This document shows positions 54,382-61,375 of a DNA stretch of 64,000 nucleotides, piece after piece. This DNA is from Paenibacillus sp. XY044. Its GTDB lineage: Bacteria; Bacillota; Bacilli; Paenibacillales; Paenibacillaceae. A program made the translations under genes and the position numbers. The stretch covers positions 372,001 through 436,000 of the forward strand of contig NZ_NQMO01000003.1 of NCBI RefSeq assembly GCF_002257645.1. The letters are read 5' to 3'. The stretch's first letter is position 1, and every line of letters starts with the position of its first letter. Below the pieces are notes generated by a model. The model was not told where the DNA came from. It saw nothing but the letters and a program-made list of their open reading frames with translations, and did not search any database.

Positions 54382-54786
54382 ATGGATTTTAATATCATTA
54401 AAGGGATTCTGGTATGGACAGGTTCCGGGGCGATCCTGCTCTTTATTTTGATGTTTGTGGATTCGCTGTTTACCAAGTACAAAGATTTTGAAGAAGTGAA
54501 GGCGGGCAACATGGCGGTCACCTCGCGCCTGGTCATCAAGCTGCTGTCGCAGGGGTACATTCTGTCTGTTTCGATTCGGACCTCGAATAACCTGCTGGAA
54601 GCGCTGGTCGTATCGATCGTCTCCTTCTTGATCTTGCTCGTGCTGGAAGCGATCGTGCGCGTCTTGATGAGATGGTGGGCAAAGCTTGACCTGGATGCCG
54701 GCACGCAGCAGGGCAAAGTGGGTTACGGCTTGTTTGCCGGTACTCTTCATTTGGTGGGTGCCCTTATTATTACAGCCTGCCTGTAG
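54382..54786 (+). CDS. DUF350-family membrane protein
   Basis: 134 residues with four hydrophobic segments (for example IIKGILVWTGSGAILLFILMF and ALVVSIVSFLILLVLEAI). The size and pattern match DUF350/YjfL-type proteins, whose function is unknown but which often stand next to pspA. GGAGG lies 11 bases before ATG 54382. The gap of 112 bases to pspA shows no clear terminator. Confidence 0.75.
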   Translation: MDFNIIKGILVWTGSGAILLFILMFVDSLFTKYKDFEEVKAGNMAVTSRLVIKLLSQGYILSVSIRTSNNLLEALVVSIVSFLILLVLEAIVRVLMRWWAKLDLDAGTQQGKVGYGLFAGTLHLVGALIITACL

Positions 54787-54834
54787 CATGACCCGTTATA
54801 TATTAAAGTTTGATTACCTAAGGAGTTATAGCAT

Positions 54835-55341
54835 ATGAGTGTATTTAAAAGAATCGGCAACCTGTTTGCGAAGCCTGAACCGCCAAAACCGGAGAAAAGC
54901 ATGCTGGCGCTGATGCCGGGAGATATTTGCGAGGTGTCGCTGGTCACGTATGAAGTGACCGGGCGGGTGCATAACCGCGGAAGAAATGCCGTGCTGCTTA
55001 CACTCCGGGACGGGAACACGATTGCCTATCTTCATATTGAGGAGCGCGAGACCGTGGAATATGAACTGTATGCTCCCATTGACGGACGGCTCGACAATCC
55101 TGCCGAAGTACCGACCGAGATCGAGCTGGACGACCGGGTATACTATATGGAAGAAGAATACATCGGTCATGTGTTGATTCAAGGTAAGACCCCGTTCACC
55201 CAAGGAGGAGAGCAGCATGTATGGCAGTATCAATCCGACGATTATCATCTGCTGCGGATCGAGTGGCAGAATGGACGCTTTATGCTGTATGAAGGAGAAA
55301 AAGTGATCCCAGGTGATGTGAAAGTCATCCGGGCCAATTAG
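54835..55341 (+). CDS. DUF4178-like protein
   Basis: 168 residues, soluble and beta-rich. The motif LMPGDICEV followed by VTGRVHNRGRNA and a later YIGHVLIQGKTPFTQGG corresponds to DUF4178 proteins, seen in Firmicutes beside pspA and DUF350 genes. Molecular function is unknown. AAGGAGTT lies 10 bases before the ATG. It is 48 bases after the DUF350 gene and 11 before the lipoprotein gene. Confidence 0.75.
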   Translation: MSVFKRIGNLFAKPEPPKPEKSMLALMPGDICEVSLVTYEVTGRVHNRGRNAVLLTLRDGNTIAYLHIEERETVEYELYAPIDGRLDNPAEVPTEIELDDRVYYMEEEYIGHVLIQGKTPFTQGGEQHVWQYQSDDYHLLRIEWQNGRFMLYEGEKVIPGDVKVIRAN

Positions 55342-55352
55342 AGGTGGGGCAA

Positions 55353-56114
55353 ATGATGAGTAAGAAGAGAAGCCGGTTTCTTGGCCTGAAGCTTCTGCTT
55401 GTCGCCAGCCTTGTGCTGTCTCTGCTGACCGGATGCGGCATCGGCTCGCCGAACGTCAAAGAGACGTATCCGCTGGAGTCGGTGAACCGAGATGGAAACG
55501 CCACGTCGTATGTGTACCGGGCTGCGGATAAGACGGTTCCCGAGGTTGCGAAGGAACTAACGGACGAGAAGAAACCCGACCAGATTTCACCGGAAGATGC
55601 CGACCGGATGTTCCTGGTGTACGGCAACGAATGGTACCATCTGCAGAAAGATACCGCCAAGCCAAGCGATACGCTGATCGAAATCGACTCGAAGCAATAT
55701 GTGCAGCGGAATTACGATTCCAGCTTCCTTCAGGGATATCTGACTGCCGCGCTCATCGGACAACTTTTTGATTCGTTCGGCGGCGGTTCTTATCGGGGGT
55801 ATACGAGCAGGGATATTTATCAGCCGAAGCAGGGAACGTACCACACGCCGACGACAAACGATAAAAAAGTGGCGCCGCCGCTGACGGTCGACAAGAAGGG
55901 CTCGATTTTCCGCCGCGGCAAAAACAGCGACACGAATACGAGCGTCGGTTCCGGCGGCAGTATCTTTGACCGGAAAAAAGATACCAAGACTCCGAGCAGA
56001 GGCAGCATATCAAGGGGCGGCAGCAGCGGCTCCAGCATATTTGATGCACCGAAGCGGTCGTATACGAAGCCCAAGACCCGGGTCGGGTCGGGTAAGATCA
56101 CAAGGCGCAGGTGA
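55353..56114 (+). CDS. DUF4247-like lipoprotein
   Basis: 253 residues. The lipobox LLTGC near residue 29 predicts a lipid anchor. Residues about 45-145 are a folded domain with DADRMFLVYGNEWYHL; the last 100 residues are a Ser/Gly/Arg/Lys-rich low-complexity tail with SGSSIFD-like repeats. The layout corresponds to DUF4247 proteins. GAGGTGG lies 5-8 bases before ATG 55353/55356. It ends the pspA operon with a strong terminator and probably works with PspA at the envelope; no function is established. Confidence 0.75.
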   Translation: MMSKKRSRFLGLKLLLVASLVLSLLTGCGIGSPNVKETYPLESVNRDGNATSYVYRAADKTVPEVAKELTDEKKPDQISPEDADRMFLVYGNEWYHLQKDTAKPSDTLIEIDSKQYVQRNYDSSFLQGYLTAALIGQLFDSFGGGSYRGYTSRDIYQPKQGTYHTPTTNDKKVAPPLTVDKKGSIFRRGKNSDTNTSVGSGGSIFDRKKDTKTPSRGSISRGGSSGSSIFDAPKRSYTKPKTRVGSGKITRRR

Positions 56115-56159
56115 GTGAAAGCCGCGAATTTGATACATGCCGCGTTACACGGCAGACGA

Positions 56160-56192
56160 AAACGCACGAAGCATGGATTCGTGCGTTTTTTT
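56160..56192. terminator. Terminator of the pspA operon
   Basis: AAACGCACGAA and TTCGTGCGTTT form an 11-bp stem with a 7-base loop and a T run. Confidence 0.9.
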
Positions 56193-56241
56193 GTGTCATG
56201 ATAGGGAGTGGAGATATTCAGCTACGGAAGGATGATACATA

Positions 56242-57516
56242 ATGGATAAGACTCGAACCGATTACGATAAATTTCACCGGAAGCCGATGCAGGTCAAGGA
56301 TGCCCAGAGGCTCATCGCCGGTTATGTCGAGGCTGGCGCCGTGGAGACGGTACCGCTGGCGGAGAGCGTCGGACGCTTTTTGGCCGAGCCTGTCACCGCC
56401 CCGCATCCGTTTCCGCGGTTCCGCCGATCCGGGATGGACGGGTATGCGATTTGTTCGGCGGACACGGCGTCTTGCAGCTCGGACGACCCGGTCTGGCTGG
56501 AAGTCGTCGATGAAATTCCTTGCGGCAGCGTGTCCAGCCAAGTGATCCGGCCGGGAACGGCTGCGCGGATCATGACGGGCGCAGAAGTGCCGGAGGGCGC
56601 GGATGCCGTCGTCATGCTGGAGATGACGACGCTGCGCGAGGGAGATGGTCGGACTGAGGTAGGGCTGAAGCGAAAAATCCAGGAGGGACAAAATATTACC
56701 CCGATCGGCCTGGAGGTTCAAGAAGGACAGCTGCTGCTAAGTCCTGGAACCCGGATTTCGGCTGGGGAAATATCGGTTCTGGCGACGTTTGGCGTTCACC
56801 GTGTTTCAGTGTACCGCAAGCCGCGAATCGCGATTTTTTCGACGGGATCGGAGCTGCTGTCCGTCGAAGAGCCGCTGCAGCCGGGGAAAATTCGCAACAG
56901 CAACACGTACATGCTCGCCGCCCAGGTTCGGGAATCAGGGGGAGACCCGTTTATTCTGGAAGCGATTATGGACGATCTGCAGTTGGCGCAAGCAAGGGTC
57001 GAAGACGCTCTGCGGAATTACGACGCGGTGGTGACGAGCGGCGGCGTGTCGGTTGGCGACTACGACATTATGGGCGATCTCGTCCGCGGCGGTGGGGTGG
57101 AGATGCTGTACAACAAAATCGCCATGCGCCCCGGCAGCGTAACGACGGCGGCCGTAAAGGACGGCAAGCTGCTCTTTGCGTTGTCCGGCAACCCCGGGGC
57201 TTGTTTCGTCGGCTTTGAACTGTTCGTCCGGCCGACGATTCAGGGGATGATGGGAAGAAAGAACGCCTACCTTACGGAATGGAACGCCGTCTTGGACGTC
57301 GATTATACCAAGGTGAACGCCTTTACGCGCTACGTTCGCGGAAGAATGGAAGTCCGTGACGGCAAGGTGTATGCCATTCCGGCCGCGGTGGATGAATCGA
57401 GTGTCATGGTGACGATTAAGGACAGCGACTGCTTGATCGTCATCCCTCCCGCCAAGGGAACGACGCCGGCCGGAACCCAGGTCCGAATATTGCTGCTTAG
57501 CGTGGGACAGAAATGA
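56242..57516 (+). CDS. moeA: Molybdopterin molybdenumtransferase
   Basis: 424 residues. Typical motifs are FRRSGMDGYAI, RIMTGAEVPEGADAVV, FSTGSEL, the catalytic-domain loop TSGGVSVGDYD, and LSGNPGACF. It inserts molybdate into adenylylated molybdopterin. The stop overlaps mobB (ATGA). No other Mo-cofactor gene is in the window besides the ThiF/MoeB candidate far upstream. GGAAGGATG precedes the ATG. Confidence 0.95.
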   Translation: MDKTRTDYDKFHRKPMQVKDAQRLIAGYVEAGAVETVPLAESVGRFLAEPVTAPHPFPRFRRSGMDGYAICSADTASCSSDDPVWLEVVDEIPCGSVSSQVIRPGTAARIMTGAEVPEGADAVVMLEMTTLREGDGRTEVGLKRKIQEGQNITPIGLEVQEGQLLLSPGTRISAGEISVLATFGVHRVSVYRKPRIAIFSTGSELLSVEEPLQPGKIRNSNTYMLAAQVRESGGDPFILEAIMDDLQLAQARVEDALRNYDAVVTSGGVSVGDYDIMGDLVRGGGVEMLYNKIAMRPGSVTTAAVKDGKLLFALSGNPGACFVGFELFVRPTIQGMMGRKNAYLTEWNAVLDVDYTKVNAFTRYVRGRMEVRDGKVYAIPAAVDESSVMVTIKDSDCLIVIPPAKGTTPAGTQVRILLLSVGQK

Positions 57517-58040
57517 GGCCGCAAGAAGCGATGCCGCCCGTCTGGCAAATCGTCGGATATAAAAACAGCGGAAAGACGACGCTCGTCTGCAGTCTCGTCG
57601 AACGGTTTACGGCCAAGGACGTGCGGACGGCGGTAATTAAGCACGACGCCCATGATTTCGATATCGATCATCCGGGAACGGACTCGTATCGGCACCGCAA
57701 ATCAGGTGCATCTGCGATTGCCTTAGTGTCCTCACGGCGAACGGCCGTGATCGAGGAAAGGGAGACCGGTTTGGACGAACTGATCGGGCGGTTTTCCGAT
57801 TACGATTTTATTTTGGTGGAGGGCTTCAAGCAGGCGGAGTATCCCAAACTCGTGATAGTACGCAGCCTGGAAGACCATGCACTGGCTTCCCAGTTAACAT
57901 CCGTACAAGCCGTCGTCTCCTGGTTTGCCGCAGACGTGGTGCAGGGGAGGATGGAGCTGCAGCAGGGTTCCGTTCCGGTATTTGGGGTCGATGACATCGA
58001 CCGGATCGCGGAATGGCTCCTTCGCAATCATGGACATTAA
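57513..58040 (+). CDS. mobB: Molybdopterin-guanine dinucleotide biosynthesis protein B
   Basis: 175 residues. P-loop GYKNSGKTTL near residue 15, KHDAHDFDIDHPGTDSYRHR with the family's HD pair, and LVEGFKQAEYPK as Walker B-like region. MobB is a GTPase that helps MobA form the guanine dinucleotide cofactor. The start overlaps moeA by 4 bases. A terminator follows directly. Confidence 0.93.
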   Translation: MRPQEAMPPVWQIVGYKNSGKTTLVCSLVERFTAKDVRTAVIKHDAHDFDIDHPGTDSYRHRKSGASAIALVSSRRTAVIEERETGLDELIGRFSDYDFILVEGFKQAEYPKLVIVRSLEDHALASQLTSVQAVVSWFAADVVQGRMELQQGSVPVFGVDDIDRIAEWLLRNHGH

Positions 58041-58041
58041 A

Positions 58042-58088
58042 AAACAGCACGCCAACTCCGATGCAGCGGATGCGGCAGTGCTGTTTTT
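58042..58088 (+). terminator. Terminator after moeA-mobB
   Basis: AAACAGCAC (58042-58050) pairs with GTGCTGTTT (58078-58086), with an inner TCCG / CGGA pairing and a T run. Confidence 0.75.
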
Positions 58089-58305
58089 CTTATAATATCA
58101 GAAAGTATAAACTCCAGAGCTATTGCTTCCTGATATTGCAAGAAAGATTACCATTATACGCGGTCTGTCTTCTTTGAAGGTACGTCGATAGACGTTTTTC
58201 TTATAATATCAGAAAGTATAAACTCCAGAGCCATGGCTTCCTGATATTGCAAGAAAAATTACCATTAAACGCGGTCTGTCTTCTTTGAAGGTACGTCGAT
58301 AGACG
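58084..58305. repeat. Two tandem 111-bp repeats, 107/111 identical, each with hairpins
   Basis: Copy 1 is 58084-58194 and copy 2 is 58195-58305; a few bases of a third copy follow. The copies differ at four positions. Each copy holds an 8-bp stem AATATCAG / CTGATATT (58094-58101 with 58130-58137; 111 higher in copy 2), an inner GAGC-NNNN-GCTT hairpin, a CTTC-TTT-GAAG turn and an ACGTC-GATA-GACGT hairpin. Two of the four changes lie in the inner tetraloop, so stems are kept. The repeats end 27 bases from the stop of the recombinase gene. No coding frame is supported. Confidence 0.9.
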
Positions 58306-58332
58306 TATTTCTTATGAACCTAGCCCAATCCG

Positions 58333-59415
58333 TTACGGTTCCAGCCTTCGCTCAATCGCTTCAGACATCGTTTTATCCGTTAGATGAGCGTACACTTCCG
58401 TCGTTTCGGTGGAGGCGTGGCCGAGCTGTTCCTTCGTTTTGTAAATATCGTTTTGCAAATAATAGTCGGTGGCGAAGGAATGCCGGAGCTTATGTACGGT
58501 GAGATAAGGTTTGCCGAAGCGTTTGGCATACTTGATGATCATCGCCTGAATCGCCCGCTTGGTCATGCGCCCGCCTTCCTGATGGCCGTTCGGAAGCGCA
58601 GCAAACAGCGCCTTTTCCCTCTTGGGCACCTTATACCTGGACTGACGCAGGGCAATGTACTGGGCCATATCATCCCTGGCCTGCTCGCGAAAATAGACCG
58701 GTGTCTTGAACGTCTCGTCGTTATTGCCCTTCCGGTACACATAGAGCATCTTGTTGTTCATATCCAGATCGTCAACATTCAGGTTAACTACCTCGGATAC
58801 CCGAAGCCCCGAATTCAAAATCAGGCTGGCAATGCAGGCGTCGCGTTCCCTATTCAGCTCATGCGCATGCAGCGCCTGCTTGTTATTGGCGACGTCCTTC
58901 GCATAGCCGTCCATAATATAGCCGATAAACTCCAGCAGTTCGTCTTCCTCGAGAATCTTTCCTTTCAGCTTGGCGGCCGTATCTTTCGGTTTATGGATCC
59001 GTTTGATCTCCACCTTGGCCATAATGTTGCGCTTCAGCAGCGGATAGAAGTTGTCATCCTCGGCAATTTGGCTTAAATAGTGAAACAGCGAACGCATCGA
59101 GGAGAGCTTGCGGGAGACGGTAATTTTGGAGTTGGCGCTATCCCGGCGGGTCGTTAAATACAAGCGGTAGCTGACTACATCTTCCATCCGCAGCACCTCC
59201 AGTTCTTCCAGCGTTACCTTGCCGTTGACCGATGCAGCGGACAATCCTTCGGCCCGGAGCCAGTTGAAGAACGTTTCGTAATCCCGGATATATTCAAGCA
59301 GCGTGGACGGCGACAGATCAGGCAGCTTGTAATCGATAAATTGCTGGACATACCAAGGCATGGTCAAAACTTTGGCGTCCAGTTTTTTTCGGTCTTGTTC
59401 TTTTTGAACATTCAT
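58333..59415 (-). CDS. xerS: Tyrosine recombinase, XerS type
   Basis: 360 residues. N-terminal SAM-like core-binding domain to about residue 165, then the catalytic domain with the Arg in SGLRVSEV, Lys in VYRKGNND, HKLRHSF (His, Arg), GHASTETTEVYAHL with the His and the nucleophile Tyr342. The size (about 360) and the insert between domains are as in XerS, the stand-alone recombinase that resolves chromosome dimers in streptococci and is annotated in Paenibacillus, rather than XerC/XerD (about 300). ATG 59415 is 6 bases after GGGAGGG. Tandem repeats lie just beyond its 3' end. Confidence 0.85.
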   Translation of the reverse strand: MNVQKEQDRKKLDAKVLTMPWYVQQFIDYKLPDLSPSTLLEYIRDYETFFNWLRAEGLSAASVNGKVTLEELEVLRMEDVVSYRLYLTTRRDSANSKITVSRKLSSMRSLFHYLSQIAEDDNFYPLLKRNIMAKVEIKRIHKPKDTAAKLKGKILEEDELLEFIGYIMDGYAKDVANNKQALHAHELNRERDACIASLILNSGLRVSEVVNLNVDDLDMNNKMLYVYRKGNNDETFKTPVYFREQARDDMAQYIALRQSRYKVPKREKALFAALPNGHQEGGRMTKRAIQAMIIKYAKRFGKPYLTVHKLRHSFATDYYLQNDIYKTKEQLGHASTETTEVYAHLTDKTMSEAIERRLEP

Positions 59416-59599
59416 CGTCATCCCTCCCTTTTCTCAATTCGTCGTTTCCTACTATTTTAACACAACGGGCGAACAGGTGTCCGCCTCTTTTGATCAAGGC
59501 AGGAGAATCCGCTCGCGTATAACCTTGCCCGTCCGATGACAAAGTTATATAGTGGAAAAGAAGTCAGGATCGTGAACCGGAAAATAGGAAGGTGAAGTT

Positions 59600-60085
59600 A
59601 TGGAGTTCAGGCTGGACCTGGTTCCGCATAAGCGCAGGCAAGTGATCTACAATTTGATGCAGCTGTATATGTACGATTTTTCCCGCTACCAGGATATCGT
59701 GGTGGACGACAACGGCAAATTTCCCGAATACCCGGGAATCGACGAGTACTGGCGGAGGGGAACCGGCAAACACGCTTTTTTGATTTCGTACGATAAGGTG
59801 CCGGCCGGTTTTGCTTTGATAGATCGGCTGTATGACCCGGTTGAAGGCGACTTTTACATGACGGAGTTTTTTATTATGCAAAAATACCGCCGGAGCGGCA
59901 TGGGAACCTGGGCTGCCCAGGCGCTGTTCGAGCGGTTCAAGGGCAGATGGAAGGTAACCCAGATCAAAAACAATCTGCCGGCCCAAACCTTCTGGCGGAA
60001 GGTGATCGGCAGCTATACGAGCGAGCGGTATTCGGAGAAGGTTCATCCGCAATACGGGAACATCAGCCAGTATTTTACCAGCTGA
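59600..60085 (+). CDS. GNAT-family acetyltransferase
   Basis: 161 residues. Motif A is FFIMQKYRRSGMGTWAAQALF with the R-x-S-G-x-G acetyl-CoA loop; motif B is less clear (NNLPAQTFWRKVIGSYT). The N-terminal QLYMYDFSRY region is shared by small 'predicted acetyltransferase' proteins. The substrate is unknown. GGAAGG lies 9 bases before ATG 59600. A single-gene unit divergent from xerS. Confidence 0.82.
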   Translation: MEFRLDLVPHKRRQVIYNLMQLYMYDFSRYQDIVVDDNGKFPEYPGIDEYWRRGTGKHAFLISYDKVPAGFALIDRLYDPVEGDFYMTEFFIMQKYRRSGMGTWAAQALFERFKGRWKVTQIKNNLPAQTFWRKVIGSYTSERYSEKVHPQYGNISQYFTS

Positions 60086-60176
60086 ATAGATTGAACTAGA
60101 GTTGGGTATTTGTAACCTTTTGAAGACGGACTCCCGTGTTCGATTCTCTTTAGTTCATTCTATATAAATACATAGG

Positions 60177-60243
60177 GGTTCAATGGAAGGGAAGGGCGGT
60201 GAGCCCTTCTTGAATCGAAGCAGGCTCGGGACTTACCACCGCG
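60177..60243 (+). other. Possible structured leader (hairpin with pseudoknot potential) before the aldo/keto reductase gene
   Basis: Outer helix GGTTCAA (60177-60183) with TTGAATC (60210-60216); apical helix GAAGGGC (60191-60197) with GCCCTTC (60203-60209) and loop GGTGA. The loop bases GGTG can pair with CACC at 60237-60240. No T run follows the hairpin, so it is not a simple terminator. I do not match it to a known riboswitch. Confidence 0.4.
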
Positions 60244-60353
60244 GAAATCAGCGTTTAGCGGCTCTCCGGTATGGGTAAACAACTGATATATTGCGTAAAA
60301 GTCACATCGTATCCATGTACGCATCCAATTATGAAACCAGGGAGGATTTCATT

Positions 60354-61244
60354 ATGGAAAGACGGGCATTCGGCAAAACAGGCATGGAAGTGAGTATTCT
60401 GGGCTTTGGCGGCGCTGAGATCGGCAAGGAAACGGATCTTTCCAAAGTTGAGCAGCTGCTGGGGAGCGCGCTTGATGCGGGCCTTAACATGATCGATACG
60501 GCGGAGTGCTACGGCGACAGCGAAGAGCTGATCGGCAAAACGATGGCGAACCGCCGCAGCGAATATTATTTGTTCACCAAATGCGGCCATGCCTCCGGCT
60601 TGGATTATAAAGATTGGGATCCCGAGCTGCTGGAGAAAAGCATAGACCGCAGTCTGAAGCGGCTGAAGACCGATTACGTCGATTGCATCCATCTGCACAG
60701 CTGCTCGGAAGACGTACTGAGACAGGGCGCAGTGATCGAGGTGCTGCAAAAGGCCAAGCAGCAGGGGAAGACGCGCTTTATCGGATACAGCGGCGATTCG
60801 ATTAACGCATTGTATGCGGTCCAAACCGGCGTGTTTGACAGCTTGATGATGTCGCTCAACATCGCCGACCAGGAAGTGATCGACCTGACGCTGCCTGAAG
60901 CCCGCAAGCGGGGAATGGGGATCATCGCAAAGCGGCCGATCGCCAATGTGGCCTGGACATACGATGAGCTACCCGAGAACGCTTACCCGTATAAATACTG
61001 GCAGCGGTTGAAGGAATTGCAGTATGACTTTTTGCGGGACGGCGAGCAAGCGGTGGCGAATGCCCTTCATTTTACCTTGGATACGCCTGGGGTGGATACC
61101 GCGATCGTGGGAACGAACAAGCCTGGGCGCTGGTCGCAGAACGCCGAGATGCTTACGAGCACGAGCCTAAGCCATGACCGGTACCAGGAGATCCGGGCGC
61201 GCTGGAAGCAAGTGGCCCCGAAAGACTGGGTCGGCCTGACGTAA
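60354..61244 (+). CDS. Aldo/keto reductase
   Basis: 296 residues. The AKR tetrad is visible as Asp and Tyr in MIDTAECYGDSE, Lys in LFTKCGH and His in IHLHSC. The C-terminal NADPH site region is TAIVGTNKPG. It reduces carbonyls with NADPH; the substrate is unknown. ATG 60354 was chosen because GGGAGG lies 9 bases upstream; the frame opens 63 bases earlier without a ribosome site. A strong terminator follows. Confidence 0.9.
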   Translation: MERRAFGKTGMEVSILGFGGAEIGKETDLSKVEQLLGSALDAGLNMIDTAECYGDSEELIGKTMANRRSEYYLFTKCGHASGLDYKDWDPELLEKSIDRSLKRLKTDYVDCIHLHSCSEDVLRQGAVIEVLQKAKQQGKTRFIGYSGDSINALYAVQTGVFDSLMMSLNIADQEVIDLTLPEARKRGMGIIAKRPIANVAWTYDELPENAYPYKYWQRLKELQYDFLRDGEQAVANALHFTLDTPGVDTAIVGTNKPGRWSQNAEMLTSTSLSHDRYQEIRARWKQVAPKDWVGLT

Positions 61245-61304
61245 GCGGTTCGGGATGCACGCCTGGTGACGAAGCGCCGTTAAATGATTCGCTTGCGAAT
61301 AGAG

Positions 61305-61349
61305 AAGGCTCCCTCCGGAACTGCAAGTTCCGGGAAGGGAGCCTTTTTT
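61305..61349 (+). terminator. Terminator after the aldo/keto reductase gene
   Basis: AAGGCTCCCT with AGGGAGCCTT and an inner CCGGAACT / AGTTCCGG pairing, followed by six T residues. Confidence 0.93.
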
Positions 61350-61375
61350 GCGTGCGTGCAGATCGGGAACCCCCG

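Noticed and set aside
58084..58305. CRISPR array or insertion sequence ends
   Set aside because: There are only two directly abutting 111-bp units without spacers, no Cas genes, and no transposase or terminal inverted repeats.
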